Assembly: GCF_017813355.1 (NCBI RefSeq)
Contig: NZ_JAGIYZ010000012.1
Span: 107,455 to 171,454 of the forward strand
Length of the DNA stretch: 64,000 nucleotides
Source of the DNA: Roseomonas nitratireducens
GTDB lineage: Bacteria; Pseudomonadota; Alphaproteobacteria; Acetobacterales; Acetobacteraceae
Reading direction: 5' to 3'
The position numbers and the translations under genes were made by a program. This document shows, piece after piece, positions 1 through 7,017 of this stretch. The notes under the pieces were generated by a model, which had not been told where the DNA came from, searched no databases, and worked only from the letters and a program-made list of their open reading frames with translations. Every line of letters begins with the position of its first letter. The stretch's first letter is position 1.

Positions 1-986
1 GCCGCGCGCTTTTCCTTCTTCAGCTCGCCATAGGCGCGCAGGCCCTTGACCAGCGCGGCGCGGAAGCCCGCTTCATGCGTGCCGCCCTGCGGCGTGGGGA
101 TGGTGTTGGCATAGGTGTTGAGGAAGCCGTCCCCGCGCTCCACCCAGGTCGCCGCCCATTCGACGCGGCCCGCGCCCTCGGGGAAATCGGCCTCCCCCGC
201 CCACGGGGCCGGCACCACCGTCGCCTGCCCCTCGATCGCCGCGGCCAGGAAGTCCTGCAGCCCGCCGGGGAAATGCAGCACCGCCTGGGCCGGCGTCTCG
301 TCCTGGATCAGCGACGGGTCGCAGGACCAGCGGATCTCGACACCGCGGAAGAGGTACGCCTTGGAACGGCACAGGCGATACAGCCGTGCGGGCCTGAAGG
401 CCTGCGCCCCAAAAATCTCCGGGTCGGGCTTGAAGCGGATCAGCGTGCCGCGGCGGTTCTGCACCGGGCCGGCGTTCTTCAGCTTCGTCACCGGCTTGCC
501 GCGCTCATAGGCCTGGGTGTGCAGCACGCGGTCGCGCGCCACCTCCACCTCCAGCCGCTCGGCCAGCGCGTTCACGACCGAGGATCCGACGCCGTGCAGG
601 CCGCCCGAGGTCTCATAGGCCTTGCCGGAGAATTTTCCGCCCGAATGCAGCGTGGTGAGGATGACCTCCAGCGCCGACAGCTTCGGGAACTTCGGGTGCG
701 GGTCCACGGGGATGCCGCGGCCATTGTCGCGGACGGAAATCCAGTTCCCGGGCTCGAGGATCACCTCGATGTGGTCGGCATGGCCGGCCACCGCCTCGTC
801 CATGGCGTTGTCCAGGACCTCGGCGGCGAGGTGATGCAGCGCGTTCTCATCGGTGCCGCCGATATACATCCCCGGGCGCCGGCGGACGGGCTCCAGCCCC
901 TCCAGCACCTCGATGTCCTTGGCGGAATACTCGCCCTGCCCGGCGGCGCCCTTCCGCGCGCCGCCCCGGCCGAACAGATCGTTCAT
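1..986 (-). CDS. parE: DNA topoisomerase IV subunit B, 5' part (gene runs off the left edge)
   Basis: The N-terminal 328 residues of a type IIA topoisomerase B subunit are visible; the 3' end lies outside the window. ParE supplies the ATPase that drives strand passage and chromosome decatenation with ParC. The GHKL ATPase fold is shown by RRRPGMYIGG (about residues 36-45), EVLDNAMDEA (the Mg-binding Asn), DNGRGIPVD and GGLHGVGSSVVNAL. ParE is preferred over GyrB because of the GGTDENALHHLAAEVLDNA type of segment and the short N-terminus, but the C-terminal half that would settle it is missing. The start is the ATG reading MNDLFGRGG. It heads a leftward transcription unit. Confidence 0.9.
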   Translation of the reverse strand, partial: MNDLFGRGGARKGAAGQGEYSAKDIEVLEGLEPVRRRPGMYIGGTDENALHHLAAEVLDNAMDEAVAGHADHIEVILEPGNWISVRDNGRGIPVDPHPKFPKLSALEVILTTLHSGGKFSGKAYETSGGLHGVGSSVVNALAERLEVEVARDRVLHTQAYERGKPVTKLKNAGPVQNRRGTLIRFKPDPEIFGAQAFRPARLYRLCRSKAYLFRGVEIRWSCDPSLIQDETPAQAVLHFPGGLQDFLAAAIEGQATVVPAPWAGEADFPEGAGRVEWAATWVERGDGFLNTYANTIPTPQGGTHEAGFRAALVKGLRAYGELKKEKRA

Positions 987-1064
987 GTCTTGTTCCCCTA
1001 TAGGCGGCGAGAATAGAGGCGCGCGCCCGGGGAAACAATTCGAGGGGCGAGTCGCCCCCCGATC

Positions 1065-1925
1065 TCAGCTCGCCAGCTCGAACCCGCTTTCGGCCGCCTG
1101 GGTGGCCAGGGTGATGCTCTCGGCGAAATTGTCGCGCCGGGCGATGTTGGTCGCGGCGAGGCGCCGCACCTCCCCATCCCCCGCCCCCGCGCCGCCGGCG
1201 CCGCCCGCCGCGGCGCGCTCGGCCGCCTGGAAGGCGCCGAGCGGCGCATAGCCGCGCGTGCCGTCCCGGCCTTCCACCAGGGCGAAGCCCGACTGCGCGG
1301 GGCGGACGGTCACAGGGTCGCCGGCCGCGACGCGGCCGATCTCGGGCGCGCCGGATTCGGGGCGCAGGCGCAGCGGCACGGTCGCGGCGGCGACGACGCG
1401 CGTCACGCGCCCGCGCTCGGCCTGGGCGCGCTGGGCGACCTGGCGCGTGCCGGGGGCCACGGCCTCGATCTCCCCTTCCCGTTCGTTGGCGCGCGCTTCC
1501 ATCGCGGCCAGCACTTCCCGCGCGCGGGCCAGGTCGCGGTTCACCCGCGCCTTGAGCCGCTGGAGGCGCGCGCGGCCTTCCTCGCGCGTCACGCGGCGGG
1601 CGGCGATGTCGGCGCGGATGGTCCGCGCCTCGATCCAGCGGCAGTACAGCAGGGAGTCGAAGGCGATCTGCAGCGCCTCGATCTGCGCGTTCTCCTCATC
1701 GAGGCTCGTCTGCAGCACCGGGCGCACCGGCTGGGCGGCGGGGCGCGGCTGCATCCAGCGCGGGCGGCGCTGCGCCGGGGCGACGAAGCCGTCGCCGGAA
1801 CTCATGAAGGAGGAGAGCTGCGCGCGGCAGCCTTCCTGCGGGTCGAGCGCGCCGGGGCGCGGCGCGCAGGCGGCGGCAGCGGCCAGCAGCGCGAGCAAAG
1901 CGATCGTCCCGGTTCCTGGCCTCAC
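1065..1925 (-). CDS. Lipoprotein with C-terminal bacterial SH3 domain
   Basis: A predicted 286-residue lipoprotein of unknown role. With a GTG start it reads VRPGTGTIALLALLAAA and then a lipobox ending at a Cys near residue 20 (AAAAC-APRP), so it should be membrane-anchored in the periplasm. The middle is helical and charged (about residues 75-160, a probable coiled coil). Residues about 175-235 (RVTRVVAAATVPLRLRPESG onward) look like an SH3b domain, a fold often used to bind cell wall or peptide partners. The start was chosen because a GGGGGGA ribosome site lies about 9 bases upstream of GTG; a longer reading would place the signal peptide internally. No specific family is recognised. Confidence 0.7.
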   Translation of the reverse strand: MRPGTGTIALLALLAAAAACAPRPGALDPQEGCRAQLSSFMSSGDGFVAPAQRRPRWMQPRPAAQPVRPVLQTSLDEENAQIEALQIAFDSLLYCRWIEARTIRADIAARRVTREEGRARLQRLKARVNRDLARAREVLAAMEARANEREGEIEAVAPGTRQVAQRAQAERGRVTRVVAAATVPLRLRPESGAPEIGRVAAGDPVTVRPAQSGFALVEGRDGTRGYAPLGAFQAAERAAAGGAGGAGAGDGEVRRLAATNIARRDNFAESITLATQAAESGFELAS

Positions 1926-1992
1926 CAGCGATGTCCCCCCATGGATTCGCGCGCAGAGTGCCAGCGCCCGCGCCGCCGCGCCATGAAGCGCT

Positions 1993-3579
1993 TCAAGCCC
2001 GGACGCTGAGGTAGCGCGCCGCCTCGGGCGGCCCATCCCCGCGATGGAAGGCGGCGGCGCGGGCGAGCGCGGCGCGGTCGGCGGCATCGAGCCGCCCGGC
2101 CTCGCGCATGTGCTCGGCCCAGGATTCGACGGCCCAGAGCTCGATCCAGCGTTCCGGATGGGCCACGTCCTCGAGCAGCCGCCAGGCGACGGCGCCGCTG
2201 CGCAGCCGGACGCGGCGGGCTTCCTCCATCGCCGCGAGGAAGGCGCTTCGATCGGCCGGGTCGACCGTGTAGCGCACGACTTCCAGCACGCGGCCCGACC
2301 GTTCGGTCAGCAGCGGGCCGAGCTCGGCCGCCGGCGCGTCGGGCTTGGGCATGGGCACGCTGGGCGCATCGGCCGCCGGCGCGCCGTCCAGCCGCCAGCC
2401 GCGCACGGCCAGCGCGGCGCCGGCGCAGGCGACGGCGGCGATCAGCAGCGCCGGGGCGATGCCGAAGCGCGCGCCCGCCCAGCCCCAGAGCACGGATCCC
2501 ACCGTCAGCGCGCCGAAGAAGCACAGCTGGTAGATGCCGATCGCCCGCGCCCGCACCCAGGCCGGTGTCGCGAATTGCGCCGCGGCCTGCAGCGTGCTCG
2601 CCGCCCCGATCCAGCCGGCGCCGAACAGCAGCATGGCGAGCGCGGCCGGCGCCCAATGCCCGGAGACGCCAAGCAGCGCCAGCGCCGCGGCCGAGACCAG
2701 CGAGAAGACCGTCACCATCCCGCCCCGCGTCGGCAGCCGCACGCGCAGCGCCGGCAGGGCGAAGCCGGTCGCGACCGCGCCCACGCCCATCACGCCGAGC
2801 ATGGTGCCGAAGGCTTCCGGCCCCAGCCCCAGCCCCTGCCGCACCACCAGCGGCAGCAGCCCCCAGATCGCGGCGGTGAAGAAGAAGAAGGTGCAGGCGC
2901 GCAGGATCGCCGCGCGCATCGCCGGGCTCGCCGCGACGAAGCGCAGGCCGGCGCGCATCGCGCCCAGGAAGTGCTCGGACGGCAGCGCGCTGCGCGGCGC
3001 TTCCCGCTTCCAGGCCAGCAGCGCGAGCAGCAGCACCAGGAAGCAGACCGCGTTCAGCGCGAAGGCGGCCTCGGTGCCCGCCAGCCCGATCGCGAAGCCG
3101 CCGATCGCCGGACCCACGGCGCGGGAGAGGTTGAAGCCGATCCCGTTCAGCGCGATGGCCTGGACCAGGTCCTCCCGCGGCACGAGTTCCGGCGTCGTCG
3201 CCGCCCAGGCGGGGAAGTTCAGCGCGTTGCCGATGCCGATCGCGAAGGTGAAGGCGAGCAGCCCCCAGGGCCCGAGCCAGCCCGCATAGGTCAGCACGGC
3301 CAGCAGCGCGGCCACGGTCAGCACCCAGGCCTGCGCGCCGATCAGGTAGGCGCGGCGGTCCACGATGTCGGCCAGCGCGCCGGACGGCAGGGCCAGCAGG
3401 AAGACCGGCAGCATCGAGGCCGCCTGCACCAGGCTGACCATCACCGGGGAGGGATCGAGCGAGGTCATCATCCACCCCGCCCCGGTGTTCTGCACCCACA
3501 GGCCGATATTGGCGGCGAGGTTGGCGAACCAGAGCAGGCGGAAGGCCGGGTGGCGGAACGGCGCGAAGGCGGCGGGCAT
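1993..3579 (-). CDS. MFS transporter (EntS/MFS_3 type) with extra C-terminal domain
   Basis: A 528-residue major facilitator. The first ~400 residues have about 12 hydrophobic segments and the opening FAPFRHPAFRLLWFANLAAN, typical of the MFS_3 (transmembrane secretion effector/EntS) group, which exports siderophores or drugs by proton antiport. After the last helix there is a soluble tail of ~110 residues (EVVRYTVDPADRSAFLAAME ... WIELWAVESWAEHM) that resembles an antibiotic-biosynthesis-monooxygenase-like alpha/beta barrel, a tail seen in some MFS_3 members. The ATG start shares one base with the stop of the upstream DUF817 gene (TGATG); a GTG one codon earlier would also work. The substrate is unknown. 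Confidence 0.82.
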   Translation of the reverse strand: MPAAFAPFRHPAFRLLWFANLAANIGLWVQNTGAGWMMTSLDPSPVMVSLVQAASMLPVFLLALPSGALADIVDRRAYLIGAQAWVLTVAALLAVLTYAGWLGPWGLLAFTFAIGIGNALNFPAWAATTPELVPREDLVQAIALNGIGFNLSRAVGPAIGGFAIGLAGTEAAFALNAVCFLVLLLALLAWKREAPRSALPSEHFLGAMRAGLRFVAASPAMRAAILRACTFFFFTAAIWGLLPLVVRQGLGLGPEAFGTMLGVMGVGAVATGFALPALRVRLPTRGGMVTVFSLVSAAALALLGVSGHWAPAALAMLLFGAGWIGAASTLQAAAQFATPAWVRARAIGIYQLCFFGALTVGSVLWGWAGARFGIAPALLIAAVACAGAALAVRGWRLDGAPAADAPSVPMPKPDAPAAELGPLLTERSGRVLEVVRYTVDPADRSAFLAAMEEARRVRLRSGAVAWRLLEDVAHPERWIELWAVESWAEHMREAGRLDAADRAALARAAAFHRGDGPPEAARYLSVRA

Positions 3580-4499
3580 CACCCGATCCTGGCAGGCTCC
3601 GCCGCGCCGGGGGAAGAAATCCGCGCGACACGCGACTCATGCAGCGCGAAGACCAGCGCGTAGGAGATGATCATCAGCAGGAACCAGGCGCCGAACTTGG
3701 TCAGCGGCACCGGCGCCCAGCCGCCGCGCTGGTGCGGATAGAGCCAGGCGCCGGCGAAGGTGCCGAGGTTCTCCGCGAACCAGATGAACAGCGCGACCAG
3801 CGCGAAGCCGAGCAGCAGCGGCATCCGCCGCCAGCGCCGCCAGCGCCGCCAGGGGCGGAAATGGACCCAGGTGCGGCCGAACAGCAGCGCCGTCGTCGCG
3901 AACAGCGCCCAGCGCAGGTCCCAGGTGAAATGATGCGCGAAGAAATTCGCGTAGATCGCCGCGGCCAGCAGCAGCAGCGCCCAGGCCGGCGGGTGGTGCG
4001 TGAAACGGAACTCGAACAGCCGCCACACGCGCGCGAGGTAGGAGCCGACGGCGGCATACATGAAGCCGGTGAACAGCGGCACGCCGCCGATCCGCGCCCA
4101 GGACGGTTCGGGATAGGTCCAGGAGCCCATCGCCGTCTTGAACACCTCCATCGCCGTGCCGACGGCATGGAACAGCAGGATGACGCGCGCTTCCTCCCAG
4201 GTCTCCATCCGCGTCGCGAGCAGCACGCCCTGCAGCGCGAGGCAGGCGACCAGCAGGAAGTCGTAGCGCGGCAGCCAGGCGTCGCGCGGGTAGAACAGGT
4301 GCGTCGCGACCAGCAGCGCGAGCAGCACGCCGCCGAACAGGCACGCCCAGCCCTGCTTCACCCCGAAGCGGAGGAATTCGTACACCCCCGCCGCGACCGG
4401 CCCGGCCTTGAGGGCACGCGCGCCGAGGCGTCGCTCGGCGGCGATGAAGCGGGCGATGGGCGGCCAGGCGCCCGCGGCGCTGGCGACGGGCGCGGTCAT
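3579..4499 (-). CDS. DUF817 family integral membrane protein
   Basis: A 306-residue protein with about eight to nine hydrophobic segments and motifs of the DUF817 (YoaT-like) family: FLRFGVKQGWACLFGG near the start, METWEEARVILLFHAVGTAM, and GSWTYPEP in the middle. The family has no established function. A short basic loop (PWRRWRRWRRM) separates two helices near residue 215. Its stop codon overlaps the start of the downstream MFS gene, so the two are probably translated together. The ATG is the first in frame and gives a normal family length. Confidence 0.8.
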   Translation of the reverse strand: MTAPVASAAGAWPPIARFIAAERRLGARALKAGPVAAGVYEFLRFGVKQGWACLFGGVLLALLVATHLFYPRDAWLPRYDFLLVACLALQGVLLATRMETWEEARVILLFHAVGTAMEVFKTAMGSWTYPEPSWARIGGVPLFTGFMYAAVGSYLARVWRLFEFRFTHHPPAWALLLLAAAIYANFFAHHFTWDLRWALFATTALLFGRTWVHFRPWRRWRRWRRMPLLLGFALVALFIWFAENLGTFAGAWLYPHQRGGWAPVPLTKFGAWFLLMIISYALVFALHESRVARISSPGAAEPARIG

Positions 4500-4544
4500 T
4501 CCGGGCGGAGCATGCCCGCCCGAATGCGGCGCCGCCGTGGCGGG

Positions 4545-4934
4545 TCAGTCCAGCGTCGTCGCGGGGCCGGACGGACGCGCGTTGCGGTTCCACACGTCGC
4601 GGATGCGCTCGCTGACCGTGACCGGGTCGGCCACGCCGCGCAGCACGTGCTGTTCCTCGGTGCGGCCTTCCATCGACTTCACCACCACGTCGCCGATGCC
4701 GATGATGCGCTGGTAGAGGCTCTGCTTCACCACCACGTCGCGCACGCGGAAGATCTCGATGTCGTCGCGCACCTTGGTCCAGAAGCCCTGGACGATGGTG
4801 ATGCGCTCGTTCGTCAGCGTGATGCGCTGGCGGCCGAGGAACGGCAGGCCGAGCATGAGGACGGACAGGACCAGCCAGAGCGGCCCGTAGGAGCGCTTCG
4901 TCTCGCGCGCTTCGAGGATGATGGTCTCGGACAT
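4545..4934 (-). CDS. PH domain-containing membrane protein (bPH2/YdbT type)
   Basis: A 129-residue protein with one or two N-terminal hydrophobic segments (GPLWLVLSVLMLGLPFLG) followed by a bacterial PH-like domain: RQRITLTNERITIVQGFWTK, then DDIEIFRVRDVVVKQSLYQR and GIGDVVVKS. This arrangement of a basic strand after a transmembrane segment is typical of bPH_2 proteins. Their role is poorly known; some affect membranes or stress responses. It is the most upstream gene of the leftward block, 45 bases before the DUF817 gene, so it probably lies close to the block promoter. Confidence 0.75.
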   Translation of the reverse strand: MSETIILEARETKRSYGPLWLVLSVLMLGLPFLGRQRITLTNERITIVQGFWTKVRDDIEIFRVRDVVVKQSLYQRIIGIGDVVVKSMEGRTEEQHVLRGVADPVTVSERIRDVWNRNARPSGPATTLD

Positions 4935-5053
4935 GCGGCCTTCCTTGCGTGCCCGGCTGGATTAGGGCCCCGGCCGCGCGCGGGCAACGGGGAAGCGGCG
5001 TGCCGCGCGCGACGGCGGCCGGAGCATCCGCGCATCCCAACAAGGCCATTGAT

Positions 5054-5069
5054 GAAAGAAAAATCTTTC
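5054..5069. repeat. AT-rich inverted repeat upstream of ATP-grasp gene
   Basis: A perfect 6-bp inverted repeat, GAAAGA and TCTTTC separated by AAAA, lies in the 206-base divergent gap between the PH-domain gene and the ATP-grasp gene. The surrounding 5050-5110 stretch (including AAAGAAAAAAACC) is strikingly AT-rich for this genome, so it is probably promoter DNA; the repeat could be an operator or chance. No clear -35/-10 pair could be chosen. Confidence 0.3.
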
Positions 5070-5140
5070 TTCCGCGCGCTCCTTGCAGCCCTAAAGAAAA
5101 AAACCTTCTCTCCGCCATCGAATGCGGCTCGGAGCACGCC

Positions 5141-6094
5141 ATGACCCGGATCCATATCATCCACGAGAACGACGCCTGGATGCCCCCGCTGCGGGACGCC
5201 TTCGCGGCGATCGGGGCCGAGCACAGCGAATGGTTCCTCGACCGCGGCCTGCTCGACCTGACGCGCCCGCCGCCGGAGGGCGTGTTCTACAACCGCATGT
5301 CCGCCTCCTCCCACACCCGCGGGCACACCTTCGCGCCGGAATATGCGGGGGCGGTGATCGAATGGCTGGAACGGCACGGGCGGCTCGTGGTGAACGGGCG
5401 GCGCGCGATCCAGCTCGAACTGTCCAAGGTCGCGCAGTACGAGGCGCTGGCCGCCTTCGGCATCCCCACGCCGCCGACCGTCGCCGTGGTGGGGGAGGAG
5501 AACATCCCCGCCGCGGCCGAGCGCATCGGCTTCCCGCTCATCCTCAAGCACAACCGCGCGGGCAAGGGCCTGGGCGTGCAGCTGGTGCGCAGCGAGGCGG
5601 CGTTGAAGGAAGCGGTCGCGCGCATCCTGGCCGATGAGGACCCGCATGCCCGCCCGCGCGACGGCATCTGGCTGGTGCAGCGCTACATCGCCACGCCCGA
5701 GCCCTTCATCACCCGCGCGGAATTCGTCGGCGGGCGGTTCCTCTACGCCGTGCGCGTCGACACCTCCGAGGGCTTCGAGCTCTGCCCCGCCGATGCCTGC
5801 GCCATCCCCGAGGGCGCCGCCTGCCCCGCCGTGGCGCCGGGCGAGAAGTTCCGCATCATCGAGGGCTTCCAGCACGCGATGATCCCGCGCATGGAGCGCT
5901 TCCTGGTGGCCAACGGCGTCGGCGTGGGCGCCATCGAGTTCGCGACGGACGCGGAGGGCGGCATCCACGCCTACGACGTGAACACGAACACCAACTACAA
6001 CGCGGAGGCCGAACGGCGGGCCGGCGTCTCGGCGCCGCTCGCGGTGGCGCGGCACCTCGCGGCGCTGCTGCCGCGGGCGGCGCGCGCCGCCTAG
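5141..6094 (+). CDS. ATP-grasp domain protein (RimK/glutathione-synthetase-like ligase)
   Basis: A 317-residue predicted ATP-dependent carboxylate-amine ligase. Residues about 95-300 hold the ATP-grasp fold: FPLILKHNRAGKGLGVQLV (phosphate-binding loop and Lys), DGIWLVQRYI (nucleotide-binding hinge), FITRAEFVGGRFLYAV, and the metal-binding end motif IHAYDVNTNTNYNAEAE. Enzymes of this fold join a carboxylate to an amine or thiol via acyl phosphate; the substrate here cannot be read. The ATG has GGAG about 6 bases upstream and follows an AT-rich leader. It is a single-gene unit, with its stop one base from the converging hydrolase stop. Confidence 0.78.
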   Translation: MTRIHIIHENDAWMPPLRDAFAAIGAEHSEWFLDRGLLDLTRPPPEGVFYNRMSASSHTRGHTFAPEYAGAVIEWLERHGRLVVNGRRAIQLELSKVAQYEALAAFGIPTPPTVAVVGEENIPAAAERIGFPLILKHNRAGKGLGVQLVRSEAALKEAVARILADEDPHARPRDGIWLVQRYIATPEPFITRAEFVGGRFLYAVRVDTSEGFELCPADACAIPEGAACPAVAPGEKFRIIEGFQHAMIPRMERFLVANGVGVGAIEFATDAEGGIHAYDVNTNTNYNAEAERRAGVSAPLAVARHLAALLPRAARAA

Positions 6095-6095
6095 G

Positions 6096-6794
6096 CTAGG
6101 CGAGCAGCCATTCGGCCAGCGCCGCCGTCGCCGCCTCCGGCGTCTCCATCGTCGGCAGGTGCCCCGCGCCGGGGAAGTGCACCAGCCGCGCGCCGGGGAT
6201 GCCGGCGGCGATCTCGGCGGCGAGGTCGGGCGGCGTCAGCGCGTCCTCCGCCCCCACGCCGACCAGCACCGGCACGCCGATGCCGGGCAGGTCGGGGCGC
6301 GAATCGGCGCGGTGCATGATCGCCTCCTGCTGGCGCAGGAAGGCCTCCTTCCCCACCCGGTCGGCCATCTCCATCACCTCCCCCGCGAGCGGGCCGTCGA
6401 GGCGGGAGGGGTGGATCAGCTGCGGCAGCAGGCGCGGCGTCACACCCCGGAACTGGCCCGAGCGCGAGAGGGAGATGAGGCCCCGGCGCCGGCGCGTCTG
6501 TTCCTCGGTATCCGGCCGGGCGGAGGTATCCAGGAAGGCGGCGCGCGTCACCCGTCCCGGCGCGCGGCGCAGGATCTCGAAGGCGACGTAGCCGCCCATG
6601 GACAGGCCGGCGACGGCGAAGGGCCCCTCCACCTCGGCGATGGCGCGGTCCGCCATCGCCCCGATCCGGTCGTCCCGCGTCAGGTCCGCGATCACGATGC
6701 GCGCCCGGTCGGCCAGCGCGGCAGCCTGGTCGCGCCACAGCCGCGCATCGCAGAGCAGGCCGGGAAGCAGGAGAAGGGTGGGCCGATCGGTCAT
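6096..6794 (-). CDS. Alpha/beta hydrolase
   Basis: A 232-residue alpha/beta-hydrolase. It begins MTDRPTLLLLPGLLCDARLW (oxyanion strand), has the nucleophile elbow AGLSMGGYVAFE (Ser near residue 80), an acid residue in GVGAEDALTP and the His in GAGHLPTMETPE near the C-terminus, so the Ser-Asp-His triad appears complete. It lacks a large lid and is short for the family. It could be an esterase or a small-molecule carboxyl hydrolase; the substrate is not predictable. It converges with the ATP-grasp gene and diverges from the RNA helicase gene. Confidence 0.82.
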   Translation of the reverse strand: MTDRPTLLLLPGLLCDARLWRDQAAALADRARIVIADLTRDDRIGAMADRAIAEVEGPFAVAGLSMGGYVAFEILRRAPGRVTRAAFLDTSARPDTEEQTRRRRGLISLSRSGQFRGVTPRLLPQLIHPSRLDGPLAGEVMEMADRVGKEAFLRQQEAIMHRADSRPDLPGIGVPVLVGVGAEDALTPPDLAAEIAAGIPGARLVHFPGAGHLPTMETPEAATAALAEWLLA

Positions 6795-6864
6795 GCGCGG
6801 GGCTGTAGCCGCCCACGGGCGGGTCGTCCATGCGCGGCACGCGGGCCGACAGGCGCGGAAATCC

Positions 6865-6893
6865 TTGATCTTCCCGGCGAAGCGGCGCATATG
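6865..6893 (+). promoter_or_regulatory. Candidate sigma-70-type promoter of the RNA helicase gene
   Basis: TTGATC at 6865-6870 and CATATG at 6888-6893 are separated by 17 bases and stand out in GC-rich sequence. Transcription from here would give a leader of about 120 bases before the TTG start at 7018. The assignment rests on hexamer similarity and spacing only. Confidence 0.4.
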
Positions 6894-6981
6894 CGGGGCG
6901 CTCGTGGATTGGCGGGCCGGACCGCCGGCCCCGCATGCGCGCCCTGACGGGGCTCGGCCAGCCACCGCACCACCCGATGAC

Positions 6982-6999
6982 GGCCCGCCTGGGCGGGCC
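6982..6999 (+). promoter_or_regulatory. Stable hairpin in the helicase mRNA leader
   Basis: A perfect inverted repeat (GGCCCGC, loop CTGG, GCGGGCC) sits just before the purine-rich ribosome site GGAAAAGAG at about 7004-7012. It has no U-tract, so it is not a normal terminator. It could affect stability or translation of the helicase message, as long leaders do for cold-shock RNA helicases; this is inference. Confidence 0.4.
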
Positions 7000-7017
7000 C
7001 CTTGGAAAAGAGCGACT

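Noticed and set aside
6982..6999. A terminator before the RNA helicase
   Set aside because: There is no U-tract and the hairpin is just before the ribosome site of the helicase in the same direction, so a leader structure is more likely.
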